Positions 34,440 through 47,440 of a stretch of DNA of 64,000 bases are shown piece after piece. The notes under the pieces are model-generated. The model made no database searches and was not told the DNA's origin. It worked only from the letters and a program-made list of their open reading frames with translations. The stretch comes from Culex pipiens pallens (Eukaryota > Arthropoda > Insecta > Diptera > Culicidae). Every line of letters starts with the position of its first letter. Positions within the stretch are counted from its first letter, which is position 1. The stretch is from contig NC_068938.1 of the NCBI RefSeq assembly GCF_016801865.2, positions 80,172,389-80,236,388 on the forward strand, written 5' to 3'. The position numbers and the translations under genes are program-made.

Positions 34440-36590
34440 TTAAAATAATATATTTAAAATACCGTGCAACTTCTCTTTATTAATTTATTTAAAAGAACAA
34501 TACATTCTTATGCTACTAAACCACCAACCCAACAAGTAAGCTTTTTTAAGAAGAAAAAAAAACCCTATCCAAATGCCATCACACACATATCGACAAACAC
34601 ACACGCACTTCCGGTGGTGTAGAAACGGAACAAATTGACGCCATTGAAGGACCAAAGGCCAGGGCAATTTGCCATAATCCGGGTGGTAATCCACATGCCA
34701 CCGTCGTCGCGCCATCATATGTGTTCAGCATTGCGTTAGGAATTGATTGAGTGTCAATATGGTCTGTGCCAATATATGACCATAAACCGGGGGCGTGTTT
34801 GTGTGTGACGAACGTCCTGGAATCGTCATTTCTTCATCTTAGAACCACCCCTCGTGCCGCCATCGTCTCCCCGACATCAAAACATGGCCCATTTCATTTA
34901 TGACCCGGGAAATTTGCTCTCCCACCCGATAACCAACACACAGTTACAGTCACTCTTCAAAGCGAACTCCTTCATCATCGTGTGACCCCCCGGCGAGGAA
35001 TTTGATCCCGGAGGATGTAATGTATGTGTGAGTGCGCAGCACACTTACACCCAAACCTCCTCCTCGTAAAGAGGAACAGGAAATTCTTCATCGTCTTCTG
35101 TGTCTTGCTTTTTTTCGAGGTCGAAGTTATGGCGACGGCGGCAGGACTAAGAAAAATACCAAGAAGAAGAAGAATAAGTAAAAGAAACCATTGATTGTGG
35201 CTATCAGCATGGAAGTGTACGACAAACCACCATCGTGATTAGTTTGGTCTCTACATGTGGTACATGCCCATCATCACACGGCTGAAGCGAACAGGCGATG
35301 GTGTCGATGGGATTGGGGGGTCGTCCATAAAGCATGCAGTGTAGTTATGGTTGATACTGACAGTTTTCTGAATTTATTCATTTTAGGCGTCATTTTTGTT
35401 CGCTTGAAATAGTAGTTTATCATTTTTTTTAATCACTCGTCGTATTTGTACGACTCGTTCTGAAAAATTCTTCTTTTTGCAACGAGTTACAACATTTTTT
35501 GCAATTCCAAAAACACCCTTTGAATGAAATTGTCCGTCAAATGTTCATGAATTGAGTCAATCCACCGTTCAAATCAACAAAATCTTGAAAAGTGAAGAAA
35601 CAAGTGCTGAAAATTTTTACTTTTCAGCATGCTGAAAAGTAGAAAGCATTTATTTTGAAAAGTGTTTCTATTCGAATCTGTTATATTTGGAGAGAAAAGT
35701 AGGCTGTTCCATCGCTTTAGAATGACAGGAAAAGTAAGAAGTTTCACGGTTCAGGTTTCAACGTGATTTATGGACAACCCCCCGTCTCCAAGACTCCGTA
35801 CACAGTGTGGTAGAAGGAGGACACGGCACTTTTGGTTTTTTGCAGAAACGCTCCAGTTGCTCCAGTTCCACATCGAGTTCCACCCGTCCAGCCTGGGAAG
35901 TCGTCGTTGGAAGCCGCAAGGACGAACAAGTCCTCCAGATGATAAGAAAATGCTGTTGCTGGCCCCTCCACCCTCAAAACGGCACACGCAGGAACCAATG
36001 TTCACCGATAGTGTATCAACACCATCTTGTTCGGTCAGATATTCAGTCCTGGAGTCAACCAATATAGCAAATATACATTCGACTCGATGGTGGCATGGCG
36101 TGACATCCATAAAAATGCTCACATCATGCTTTTCCGCATATCGTTATCGTTATCGGGGAGCGTTAAGTTCAGACCCAGACCAGACCAGACAGTTTGCGAT
36201 GTGAGCAGTTCCTGTGGCAGGGAATATGTGGTGCTGCTTCCTCTTTTTTTGCTGCTTCTGGCCTCAGTTCGATGGACTGCAGCAGGCCATTTGGGGACGA
36301 TGGCTTTATCATTCGATTTTTATTGCCGAAAAAGTGAATGGAAACGAATGTTGTGTTTCAATCAGGCGGAAATTAGGGCGGCGCGACGTGATGGTGGAAG
36401 AGTTTTTGATAAAGTGAACATGTGGTATTATCTAAAATGTAGATGGATTGTTGAACTCACTGAGGGAAGAAAAATCGGAAAACAACAAACCTTCTCTTTG
36501 TCAAGAATGATCGGTTCAGATCGATTTCAAGAATATTTTCAGGAGTTTTTTCTAGCTAATTAATTCACTAGTAAAATGTCAGATGCCGCC
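34440..36590. other. Unique intronic island
   Basis: The largest GC-richer unrepeated stretch of the giant intron. Overlapping frames at 35751-36563 on both strands reach 123-178 codons but resemble no family, and their overlap in several frames argues against coding. It is a candidate for regulatory DNA by exclusion only. Confidence 0.35.
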
Positions 36591-36920
36591 ATATTTGCTG
36601 TAAGTTCTTGTATACGACCAATATCTTTAAAATTGTACATGGGTCACTAGGGTGTAAATGGTTACATGGAAAAAATAGAATTGCCCAAATTTAGTGAGCA
36701 CTAAAATTTTCCAGTCCTTCTAAAAGTTTGGGAACGATTGGTTTAGTCCCCCCTTTCCGCAAAGCGAATCAATTTTTTATGGGAATTTTTATGGGAGATC
36801 CAATTTTTTGGTTTTTAAAATTTAAAAAATCCACGTTCAACGCTACAATAATATCAGATTCATATTCGGAAAGGTGCTCTCCCGAAGAGTGTATGGGGCT
36901 AACTTGATCTTTAAAAAACA
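36591..36920. other. Intronic sequence, no feature
   Basis: AT-rich DNA, nothing recognised. Confidence 0.35.
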
Positions 36921-36990
36921 GCGTGTCCAAAACTGGTCTAAAACGTGTTTTTTGCTCGAAAATCACGTTTTAGTCCAGTTTTGAGGACGC
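36921..36990. repeat. Imperfect inverted repeat
   Basis: GCGTGTCCAAAACTGGTCTA (to AAACGTG) faces CACGTTTTAGTCCAG (to GGACGC) across a short loop near 36945-36962, giving a ~25-bp stem with a few mismatches. It could be an internal palindrome of an unrecognised repeat. Confidence 0.6.
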
Positions 36991-37550
36991 AATTTCTTTT
37001 TTCAGGAGCAAGTTAGCACAGTTTTGATATAGCGTGAAAAGTGATTTTTTTTTAAATATCAAAATCCAACAAAAACAGTTTTTTCTCAAACAAATTTCCA
37101 TGGAAAATTTAATCGCTTTGGGCAAAGTGGGGACTGAACCCAGTTGTTCAGGACCCCAAAAGAAACTGAAAAATCATTAATCGAGCTTCAAAAACGTTTT
37201 CAACGTTTTTTTGAAAAAAAAATTACCTAACTTTCCAAAAAATACTTTCAGTTTAAGGAGTTAAACCTTCGATAACCTAGTCAATTATTCAAAAAACTGT
37301 TTCGTAAAATTCTAATAACTCGTGAAGAATACATGCAAACCCCTTATGTTTAGACATCAAAATTGATGTTTTTGACTGTTCTACAATTTTGTAGAATATT
37401 TATTACAAAAATACATGTACAATTAAAAATGAAACTTTTGGTTCAAATTAAAAAAACGTTACTTAATCCACCTTTAGGTGGTTGGTGCCTTCCTCGCCTT
37501 TATAAAGTGAATATACTACACAGCCTCAAAAAAGTGTACAAATAGAAGTT

Positions 37551-37870
37551 ATTTTTTTCAAAATATCTGAGATCCGGCCTAAAAAAAAGTGTATTCAAAA
37601 TACTAAAGAACTTATAACTTTTGTTTGGGTTGTCAGATCTTCAATCTTTTAGGTTCGTTGGAAAGGTCTTTTGATTACCTATCCAACGATGGGTCGCATG
37701 ATAGATCCGGACAGCGTTTTCATCAAAATATTTGAGATCCGGCCTCAAAAGAGTGTATAAATAATACTTAAGTGCTCATAACTTTTAATAGGATTGTCAG
37801 ATTGTCAATCTTTTGAGCGCGTTGAAAAGGTCTTTCAAATACCTTTCTAACAATACATAGCATAACGGGT
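37551..37870. repeat. Diverged tandem duplication (~180-bp unit)
   Basis: The block starting at ATCTGAGATCCGGCCT (37564) is repeated at ATTTGAGATCCGGCCTC (37728). Matching order follows: CTTATAACTTTTG/CTCATAACTTTTA, TGTCAGATCTTCAATC/TGTCAGATTGTCAATC and GAAAGGTCTTT/GAAAAGGTCTTT. The nearby CACCTTTAGGTGGTTGGTGCC at ~37468 suggests membership of a transposon remnant. Confidence 0.65.
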
Positions 37871-39340
37871 TTTCTTACAAAAACCACCCTTTTTACAATC
37901 TTTCCCTCTCGATTTTTGACTGTTGAGTAACGGGATGAAACCCCCCTTTTTTAATCTTGAGTTCGCCATCAAATCGGGCTACAAATCACTGAAAAACTTA
38001 TCTTAGTTAAACATTCAGAAAAATGAAATGGTTTTGTCACAAGGTATCGAAAAATGGATCTCGGATTCGTGACTACGGGTAAAAATTTCCCCTTAGAGCA
38101 AAGTTTCACGGAAATTGAAGAGGGGTCGGGGCAACATTTCCGATTTCGTGTGAGTTGGTGGAAAATAACTCACAGGTGATTATGTTACAGACATGACCTA
38201 ATTACAAAGAACTTTACAAAAAGCTTTAAAATTGTTTTCCCGTTATAATTTGTTGCTTTTTTTTTTCTTATGGGATATTATTTACACATTCTATTCCAGG
38301 GATGCATACAATCTGGATTGTCCGATGAATTTCGAAAATTTTTCAAATTTCTGTTCAGTCCCAACCTATATTTAAGGTATTAGTTCCAAATTAGCCCCCA
38401 AGTTTTATCCTGTCAGACTAGGATTTTATTTGGGAAAATTAAATTCAATTGATAACATTTGGAAATTTTGATTTTGGACCACATAAAATCGCTAGGCTTG
38501 AAATAATTTATATCAATCTCAAATCAATTTTACAAAAGTCGTAAGTAGTTTTTTTTTCAAATCTTACAGCATTTTTATTTTTATTGAGGATCAATTAAAT
38601 TGTAAGGCACAAATGGGTAAGTAAATGTATGATATCTTGAAAGATTTTCTGATCGATTTGGGGTCTTCGACAAAGTTGAAGGTTATGATTAGGACTTTTC
38701 GGAAATAGATACTTAAACTTTAAAACCCACAATACGTTTCTTTTAGCCAAAGGATATTTGGAAAAAATGCTTTTTAATGAAAATGTCGAATAACAACCTT
38801 TTTTTTTAAATCATATTTCTAAACCGAACTGAATTTGCAATCAAAAAGTACGATAATTTTTTTTATGAAACTTATTGTTCATGAGTTTTAGGTATATTTT
38901 TCGATTGGTTTCCGTTTTTTTGCATTTTAAAAATATTTCTTGAAAGAACAGCATTTAAAAAAAAAATTTGGTAAGCTGAAAAAAATCCCGCAATTTTCTC
39001 TTTGAGACTTGAACATTGAACAATTAGTTTTTGAGATACAGCCTCACAAACAATTCAAATCGATTAAAATGAGTTTTTCTCAGTGTCACCTAATTAGCCA
39101 GTTATTTTAAACTGACGATAACTCGGAAACTATTGGTTCAATTTTCAATGTTAAAAAATGAAACTTTTGTGAAGTTTTCTGATCTTTACAGAAGAAATTT
39201 CAAAATTTTAAAGTCTCGAAATTATTTGGTTCAATATTTTTTGCCAATTTTAATATTTATTACCGGAATCAATTCCAAATGTTTTTTTATTAACCACAAT
39301 TTTTAAAATGTGATATTTTAAACTTATTGTTAGAAAGATA
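37871..39340. repeat. AT-rich DNA with a dispersed-repeat fragment
   Basis: TTTCTGATCGATTTGGGGTC at ~38645 and TTTGCAATCAAAAAGTAC near 38831 match blocks of the repeat at 11345-12335. Otherwise A/T-run-rich with no ends defined. Confidence 0.45.
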
Positions 39341-40870
39341 AGTGCACCGTAGGCCAGCAACGGTACCTCGTCTGACTTCAACAACAATACCTAACATTAA
39401 GCTAGTGCTCTCGAAGTTAGAACTCTATAAACTCCATAACGAACTTCCTGGCCGTTCCCGAAAAGTCCCGGGAAAACCACAATAGCACTATCAATTTTGC
39501 TGGGCGTATGTGTATGTATTTGCACCAGGGGAGGTGACTCAAAATATTGCTTGAAGGGAGGGGAGGCCCAACTGGAAAACTATCGTCTGTTGATTTATTA
39601 CCTTCGATATAAATTATGGCACTTTACAGTGCTGCTGGTGCGTTTCCGTTCGACTATTTCATTGGGGAGGAATTTTGGGCCCAGACTATTTTCGCCCGAG
39701 GGGCCTGGAACTTTATTCCAGACATCAGAGTGTTGTTACACAGATCCTGCTGGAAAGGTTCTTTCAAGGTTTTTGATGGGGGGTAAAATATGTCTGTTGG
39801 GGTGTTTTATCAATAAAAATTATGGAATAGTGCGGTTTGCTGAGGCAAACCAATATTTATCGTGCTACGGTTATGGTGATTTGAAACGGGTTCCTTCAGT
39901 TTGATGGTAGATTAATTTTCACTGTATCACACTATTATTTATTACTTTGATTTTAATTTAGATGGGCAATAAACAACTTCTTCGTATTTTTACGTGAGTT
40001 TTGATTTATAAAATAAATAAAATTATTTTCAAACTCAAAACCAAAATTAAATTAATCAAATTTCATCCTTGTCAGTAAATCCATAACCTGAAAGCATCAT
40101 CGCTAAGGAAACAGAGTGCACACTACTCAAAACCCCTAGACAAGCGCCATCAAAAGGTGGAAGGGGGAAGACCATAACTTCACCTCTTGTTGACACTCTC
40201 AACCAATAAAGTCCCTCGCCCTTCGGTCCGTTGGTGACTGTGACTGACAGTGACACTGATGACAATGGAGATTATGTTCCCGTGATGAACAAACTTGATC
40301 CCATTACGAAACCCCACGCAACCTCTCCTTGACTGAGGGGGCACGACTGTGAGTAACGAAACGCATTCTTTTGGTGTGGTTCAAAATCTACTGTTACGTA
40401 GCTACAGAATGCTCCCCCTTAGCAGAAGAGCCAACCGGCAATGTTTTAGTGCTGAAAAGTTATGACAAATGATCAATAAAGGCATCAGGTTTAGAAAAAG
40501 GGCACCCAAGACACGTTCCCTGAGTGTGGCCATTTTGAGATTATCGATGCCGTCCTTCGCCACGAGTGTGGAAAGCGGCTCATCTTTCCCCTCTTACTCT
40601 CGGTGGGCTTATTAGGCTGGGGAAAGTTTTATGAGTTTGGAATTAATTGTAAAACCGTCGTGATGGATTGCGTCCTTATATCCGGATGAACGGTGATGTT
40701 GACACTCCTGTTGAGCGAAGGACCCATCAAGGCACACAGATTTAACTGCTTTTGTTTTAAGCTGATTGGCCGTTTTATGAGGTAGGACATCAATTTTGTG
40801 GAAAACTTTTAAAATGGGATTACAAGTTAGTGACACTTTTTTTTAAACATAGTTGCGGGTTGACTGGCCG
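39341..40870. other. Unique intronic island
   Basis: Mixed-composition DNA. A plus-strand frame of 135 codons at 39497-39904 has no recognisable domain. No repeat was identified. Confidence 0.35.
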
Positions 40871-42265
40871 GTTTGATAGAATTGTGTAATGCGAGAGAAA
40901 ATCCAATAAATATAAAATATAATTTTCAAGATGTTTTGATACAGCCTAACAACTGAACATGTTAAAAATAATAGTTTTTCACGATTGCAATTTCGAAATT
41001 ATTTTTAATTCAAAATTGCAGAAAATTAACAAAGTTTCACTCCAAAATATCACGAGTTGATAAAAGGGCTAATTAGATGAAACTGAGAAAACTAATTTTT
41101 CAAAACATAGAGGCTTTATCACAACAACCAGCAGACTGATCAACAAAGTCAACACAGGAAAATTGTAGGAGATTTTCTCAGCTTTTCAAAAACATTTTTT
41201 GCAGAGGAAAAAACAAAACAGTTTTCGAAAAATTTCCCCTTTATATGCTTATAACTTTGATTCGGTTTATTTTATCAAAAAATGTGTGAAGTCATTTTCA
41301 ATTGCAAGTTTGATTTTCATTTTGGTATTTGACAATGACAATGTTTTATTTTTTGTCCTAATTTTTTTTAAGTATGACTCCAGTATTAGATTTCGCACCA
41401 TATTAAACACTAGCGTAAATTTTAATTTTTTTGTGTAATTTTACATATTTCACTAAAACTGAGGTGTAATTACCTTGAAAAAAAAAAATTATTCATCCAT
41501 AACAATTATAAATTAAAATGAAGCTTTGTTTTATTGATTTGTTCCAAATTTACATCAAATTTATTAAATTTAAATGTTTAAAAACGTACAAACGTGTTGA
41601 ATCTGTTATAATGTAAGATTTGGATTTCTTTATGTGTATGTTAGCGATTAAGGCTTAAAAAATATATTTTATTTCAAATTTATATCAACAGATTGCTTTG
41701 ACTAAATGCAATAATTCTCAATCAATACGCAATAGATTATAGAATATTGTATAAACTAGTGAATTATTACATAAAATCACTTTTTATCAATCATTAAATT
41801 TATAAACTCGGCAGACATCCTGATGCATTTTTTTCATTTTGTTCATTAAATTATGTTTTTTTAAGGCAATCTGAACTTCCTCTTTTAAATTACACAATGA
41901 GGCTTCTTCTGATTGCTATCCACAATAAAAAAAAAGTTGAAATACGACGAGATAAAAATTTGAAAGGGTTAAATTTACTTTTTGAATTCACTTTACCTTA
42001 AGGGGTTACATACATGTAAATCGGCAAAAATGTCAAGGGTTGGTTTTAACACACATTCAAACTTTTTTTCTAATCGGTTTTCCAAGTATCATAACATACA
42101 TTTTCAATAAAATATGTCATGTTTACATTAGAAACAGAGTAAAATGACACAAGCAAGGTTATTTGTTTGTATAATTTAGTACTTTTTACGCATGACACAG
42201 GTAAAATTACCTAAGTAAAAAGTAAATTTACTCCTGCAAATTTACAACTCGCTGTACGTATTACC
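40871..42265. repeat. AT-rich DNA with a dispersed-repeat fragment
   Basis: GAGATTTTCTCAGCTTTTCA near 41168 and the following CTTATAACTTTGATTCGG region match the dispersed repeat family. The remainder is AT-rich with no feature. Confidence 0.4.
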
Positions 42266-43590
42266 CAGGGTGGCCACTCATGTTGGGAAATCGGAAAAGT
42301 CGGGAATCCACCAAAATCCACGAAAAATCGGGGAAAAGTCGGAAATTTGTGAATTTTTGTTAAAAAGTCGGCAAAAGTCGGGAATCCCGAGCATGCTTGT
42401 CTGAAAAATATTTTCTAACTCTTAAATAGTTTTGAAATATTTTGCACAATTTTCAAATTAATTTCACTCAATTCGTCTTAAGCATCTAACTTTGAATTTA
42501 AAGTTCCTTTCACTATTTCAATCAATTTGAGAATGAGAAGGCTGTTTAAGAATTAAAAATTAAAAATCCTCATAAATATTGGATGATTTTGGCGGCATGC
42601 ATTTGACCCAAATTTGCATAACATTTTTTTATAAGTTAAAAGTCTGTTGTTTATATTTGACAAAGTTTTTCAAACATCCAACATTTAACAATAACAAACA
42701 AAATTTAACCAATATGAAAATAGAGCTCAATTTCAACGATTACATCAACGTAAAGTTATGGTTCTGTTTAATGTTGTTACTGCTTCAATATTTCAAAAAC
42801 GATTCCAACTACAGCTTAGATATTTTTTTTTGTAAGCATTTTGTAAGCAAATATTGTTTCCAACTGTTTGATTCCTTTAAACATTTGTCTGATAATGGTT
42901 ACATAATTATAGATAAAGCTTGATTTGCAGTTATCGTAAAACTCAAATATCGAGAAAATCCAAAGGTTTTTTGTTCTTACCGAAAAAAAATATTCAAGCT
43001 TAAAAAATATTTAAGAAATATTAAAATTGTAAATTAGTAGGAAATAAATAAAATAATTGAAGTTTTTGTCCCACAGCCATCTTCAGTATATTACTGAATT
43101 TTGAAAGAATTTTTGATCTGAGGTTTTAAGTCTTTTTCCGTTTCGTTCTATCACATTTTTTCAATTTAAAAAGCCTTCATTTATTTATAAATTCATTATT
43201 AACGTGATACAATATATTCTAAATAGCTTGTAAAAGATTTCACATAAGCTTGAAACTATAGGAATTTTAAAGCTTTTGGTTATTTTTCAAAGACGAATTA
43301 TTTATGTTTTTACTCTTAATCAAAATATGCTTCCATTTATGAAGTGAAGTTTTAGGAAGTTTTTGTCTAGTTTTTTTTTACAAAATCTTTCTGTACTTTG
43401 ACTATTTTTTAACAATTTTTTTCCGATGGTATTTTATAAAGATTTTTTAAGTTAAAATCAAACTTCAGTTAAAAAATGTTTTATTGTTTTTATAAAAATC
43501 TAGAAAAGTCGGAAAAAGTCGGGAATTTGAGAATGGTTTTCATAAACAATAAGTTACATTGTATCAAAGAACGCCAAATGTCATTTTCCG
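42266..43590. repeat. Possible hAT-like left end and AT-rich body
   Basis: CAGGGTGGCCACTCATG at 42266 looks like the left terminus of a hAT-type element, followed by AAAAGTCGGGAAT-type words. Similar GTCGG words return near 43500. No matching right terminus or 8-bp duplication was found, so the extent is uncertain. Confidence 0.35.
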
Positions 43591-44457
43591 GTAGCCTATC
43601 ATGCCACTGTTGTCCGATATAGTCCCTTCCCGGAATCTCGCGTGAGCGCCCAGGAGAAGGTTAAAGCCACGCGGCGTGCGATCGATAAGAGTTGAGCGCA
43701 CTGCCGCGGCAACAAGCATCAATTGACACTCGCCAGGAAAGTTATGCTGCTTTACGCTGTTGCTATTTTTTGCCCTGAAGGACGAGGGTGGGTGGGTTGA
43801 TAATCAAAAGCAACCCTCTTTCTCCCGTTCGGAAAAGTTCTTCCTGAGTTAGGCAGGGAGTTTTAGTCGTGTTTGAAGGGGGGAGGAAAACGACTATCGT
43901 AAAGGTAATTCGAGAGGGGGTGGAAAAAAGGTATGACTAGGCGAATAAATATGCTGCAGAGAAAGTTCATCGACCTTGATGGGCATTGAAAAGCAGAAAA
44001 AGGGAGGAATTGAGAGCAGTTGTACTTGTTTGGGGTGGTTTTGATGTTGTACTTGGAAGCACGGATCAAAAGCAAATACATCTCAATTTCTCTTTGATTT
44101 TGTTTGATGTGATTTGTGAAAGAATGTTATAAATATGCAGTATCAGAAGTCAACAGCAGTTAAGTTGCCTATCATAGTTCAGGTATTTTGCCAAAAGCTT
44201 CAATGATTGTCAATCATTCGAATATGACGACCTTTTTAATGTAAGGATTTGCAAATTGATTGCAAATTTCACATGTCGGATGAAACGTTCCATATCAACG
44301 CAAAATATTGGCAAATAATTGAAATCCAACCCTGCAGCCTGAATCCGTTCAAAAACGAGCAACGCACGCGAAAGGATCAAAGAGCGATTCCTGTGCACTT
44401 TTGCCCATTTGCAGCAGATCTACCCGCCGGCGACTGTCGAAAGTCACTTGTACTCAC
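43591..44457. other. Unique intronic DNA upstream of exon 5 side of exon 4
   Basis: GC-richer DNA directly downstream (minus strand) of the exon 4 donor. No repeat or gene was recognised. Confidence 0.35.
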
Positions 44458-44745
44458 CACGTATTCGCTTTCGTGCTGGCTGCTGCCCGAGCTGGACACG
44501 TTCAGGACCTCGTACGAGGAGTCGTTCATGCCGACCAGTTCGTGGATCAGCGCGGCCTTCAGCTGCTCGATGAATATTTGATTGGCCTCGGCGGCGATGA
44601 TGAAATCGCGGAAAAACGCCTGACTGCCCGGGAACAGGTACTGCGTCGAGAACTGGCTCGGGGCCACCAAACGCTGGCGCAGCTTCACCAGCTTGGCCGG
44701 GTCCACGTTGGGCAGGGCCATCGCCAGCTCGGACGCGGCAGAGTT
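44458..44745 (-). CDS. CDAN1: Codanin-1, visible exon 4
   Basis: Encodes 96 residues (window residues 688-783), phase 0 at both ends. The acceptor is CTCCTTTCAG/AAC and the donor GTG/GTGAGTAC. KLVKLRQRLVAP (near residues 705-716) and FPGSQAFFRDFIIAA (residues 725-739) align with the human blocks LGRLWRLQERLMAP and FPGCQGFFRDFILSA. QIFIEQLKAALIHEL follows as a predicted helix, and an acidic/serine tail ends HESEYV. In vertebrates codanin-1 is a large cytoplasmic/nuclear protein that binds the histone chaperone ASF1 and partners CDIN1; its loss causes congenital dyserythropoietic anaemia type I. That role is known for the family and is not shown here. Confidence 0.93.
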
Positions 44746-44967
44746 CTGAAAGGAGAGGGGAAAAACATCAAACATAAAGTGGAAATATTAATGGGGAGGA
44801 GTGGTTTTTCACAAGCATGTGCTGTGTTCAGCTCGAAACAGTTAAACAGATATTTTTATATGGCTTTACTTCAAGAGCGAATGCAATGCTGGCATGCGAT
44901 GAGCCCTTGAATCTGTTCAAAATTCTTTCGTCTCAAAAATATTCAAAAACATTACCCAAATAAAAAC

Positions 44968-45970
44968 TAAATGTCTAAATGTCTAAATGTCGAAATGTCT
45001 AAATGTCTAAATGTCTAAATGTCTAAATGTCTAAATGTCTAAATGTCTAAATGTCTAAATGTCTAAATTTCTAAATTTCTAAATATCTAAATATCTAAAT
45101 TTCTAAATGTCTAAATTTCTAAATGTCTAAATGTATAAATGTCTAAATGTCTAAATGTCTAAATGTCTAAATGTTTAAATGTCTAAATGTCTAAATGTCT
45201 AAATGTCTAAATGTCTAAATGTCTAAATGTCTAAATGTCTAAATTTCTAAATGTCTAAATGTCTAAATGTCTAAATGTCTAAATGTCTAAATGTCTAAAT
45301 ATCTAAATGTCTAAATGTCTAAATTTCTAAATTTCTAAATGTCTAAATGTCTAAATCTCTAAATGTCTAAATGTCTAAATGTCTAAATGTCTAAATGTCT
45401 AAATGTCTAAATGTCTAAATGTCTAAATGTCTAAATGTCTAAATGTCTAAATGTCTAAATGTCTAAATGTCTAAATGTCTAAATGTCTAAATGTCTAAAT
45501 GTCTAAATGTCTAAATGTCTAAATGTCTAAATGTCTAAATGTCTAAATGTCTAAATGTCTAAATGTCTAAATGTCTAAATGTCTAAATGTCTAAATGTCT
45601 AAATGTCTAAATGTCTAAATGTCTAAATGTCTAAATGTCTAAATGTCTAAATGTCTAAATGTCTAAATGTCTAAATGTCTAAATGTCTAAATGTCTAAAT
45701 GTCTAAATGTCTAAATGTCTAAATGTCTAAATGTCTAAATGTCTAAATGTCTAAATATCTAAATGTCTAAATTTCTAAATGTCTAAATGTCTAAATGTCT
45801 AAATGTCTAAATGTCTAAATGTCTAAATGTCTAAATGTCTAAATGTCTAAATGTCTAAATGTCTAAATGTCTAAATGTCTAAATGTCTAAATGTCTAAAT
45901 GTCTAAATGTCTAAATGTCTAAATGTCTAAATGTCTAAATGTCTAAATGTCTAAATGTCTAAATGTCTAA
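44968..45970. repeat. 8-bp satellite (TAAATGTC)n, left part
   Basis: About 125 nearly perfect tandem copies of an octamer, occasionally varied to TAAATTTC or TAAATATC. It fills more than half of the 1,813-bp intron between exons 3 and 4. Confidence 0.97.
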
Positions 45971-46220
45971 ACTGCCCATGATCGCATAAATGTCCCATAT
46001 GCATTTTCATCGTTTTTGAGATAATGATGCAGTTTTGTTCAAAATCGTGTGCTCTTTCAGAAAAGCCTATAACATCCAGCACTTTGTTCTTGAAATCAGG
46101 AGAAAATCCAGTTTTTACGCGAAAACTTAACACGTAGCCTTATGTATGGGACAAACTTCAAATGCGTTTTTCTCAGCTTGCTGTTTTTGCATATGGGACA
46201 TTTATGCGAACATGGGCAGT
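45971..46220. mobile_element. MITE with ACTGCCCATG termini inserted in the octamer satellite
   Basis: Starts ACTGCCCATGATCGCATAAA and ends with its reverse complement with two or three mismatches over ~33 bases. The satellite resumes at once on the right, so the empty site can be read directly and implies a TA, TAA or AA duplication (TAA if the ends are ACTGCC/GGGCAG). A partial relative lies at 14441-14594. Length is 250 bp and no frame is present. Confidence 0.92.
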
Positions 46221-46275
46221 AAATGTCTAAATGTCTAAATGTCTAAATGTCTAAATGTGCAAATGTCTAAATGTC
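46221..46275. repeat. 8-bp satellite (TAAATGTC)n, right part
   Basis: Six to seven further octamer units after the MITE, decaying into TAAATGTCTTAATTTC and then AT-rich DNA. Confidence 0.95.
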
Positions 46276-46558
46276 TTAATTTCTAATTTTAGATTTTTTA
46301 TTTTTTAAATAACAAAACATCAAAAACCGCTAAGAAAAATTTATTGTATATATTGCAAAATTTTCAATTTTCACAGCATAATGCAAATTAAAAACATGCA
46401 ATCCTATTAACTGTTGATGCGTTAGCATCATAACCGTTAGACAACTAATTATGCACGCGTTTGTTAGTCCCGTGAAAAACTCTAATACACTCCCGTCGTT
46501 CCCTTTTAATTCATGCAAATCTCTCCCCCTTCTCGCCCAAGAAGAGATAAATACTTAC

Positions 46559-46715
46559 GTGAAAGTTGCACGACTGCACGAGCTGGGCGGTGAACAGCTT
46601 CGCCAGGTGGGCCATATTGATCGGGTGCTCCATGATGGCCAGCAGGGCGCGAACTTTGCCCCCGAGTTCCGCCAGAAAGTTCCACGTCGGGTTCAGGTGT
46701 TTGAAGTCCCACGTC
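46559..46715 (-). CDS. CDAN1: Codanin-1, visible exon 3
   Basis: Encodes 52 complete residues (window residues 636-687) after one base that completes the split codon AG/G (Arg) with exon 2. The acceptor is CCCTTGGCAG/G and the donor CAC/GTAAGTAT, ending in phase 0. The peptide starts TWDFKHLNPTWNFLAELG, then VRALLAIMEH and HLAKLFTAQLVQSC. It follows human codanin-1 through [20 protein letters not shown] and HFVRLFQKQLLQMC. The Trp-Asp-Phe and the Leu/Phe pattern of the helices are kept. Confidence 0.95.
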
Positions 46716-46739
46716 CTGCCAAGGGAGCAAAAGCGAAGA

Positions 46740-47440
46740 AGAAGAATCACGTCAGAGTTTGAGCAAAGCGGAGCTAAGCCTTAAGGTTGCAACGACGATG
46801 GCAGCAGCAACAAATTAATTAATGCGATAAGCAAACTGTAGTCAACAGGAAGGGCAAGAATAGCGCCTCACTCCCCTAGGAGCTCTACACGTGTCATAAA
46901 ATGATGGGCGGGGAAGAAGATTCAAATTGATGGAGGCGAATTATGAAAGTCTTAAGGTTGTACGCACGGTAAACATCTTTGCAAGTGCACCATCGCAACG
47001 GTAGCAGATGATGACGAGCGCACGGTGGTCCTAAATACGGAGTGCTACAGAAATAATAATTCTCCTGTAAAGCGCCATTCACAAATCGTTGTTGTCGTGC
47101 TAACGTGTCGCACGTGCATTTTGGGCCAAATTGAGTTTATGACACCATTTTGTGCTTTTAACGCCTCAGCTTTTGACTTTCACAATTCCTCAAAATTCGA
47201 TTTCAATCCTGAAATTTTCAACAAAAACCCAAAAAACTCCGTACATTGTAGTCACTTTTCATGCACCCAACCGGCGGTCGCATGATTGTGTTGCATGGCT
47301 GCATGAAAGTATATCAGATTCTGCATGAAATCTGTCCTCATGCATTTTTTTTTGCGCTACAGGGGTATGACAATTTTGCCCGTTACCGACAATTATCGGC
47401 CTTTTCGACGGATGTTTGGTTGTATTGCACAAAAAAAAAA
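46740..47440. other. Unique intronic DNA next to exon 3
   Basis: No repeat or gene was recognised; frames of 60-86 codons are unremarkable. Confidence 0.35.

Larger units (their letters stand above)
13232..44457 (-). other. CDAN1: Codanin-1 giant intron (31.2 kb)
   Basis: Bounded by the donor GTG/GTGAGTAC at 44457 and the acceptor CAACAACAG at 13232 (minus strand). It holds at least six well-delimited MITEs, a 3.6-kb retroposon, a SINE and several kb of degenerate minisatellite, plus unique islands. No nested gene was recognised on either strand. Confidence 0.8.

Noticed and set aside
35751..36563. Overlapping frames of 123, 144 and 178 codons on both strands
   Set aside because: Mutually exclusive frames over one GC-richer stretch without recognisable family; GC content alone explains the openness.
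44968..46275. CRISPR-like array
   Set aside because: Octamer tandem repeat without spacers in a eukaryotic intron.
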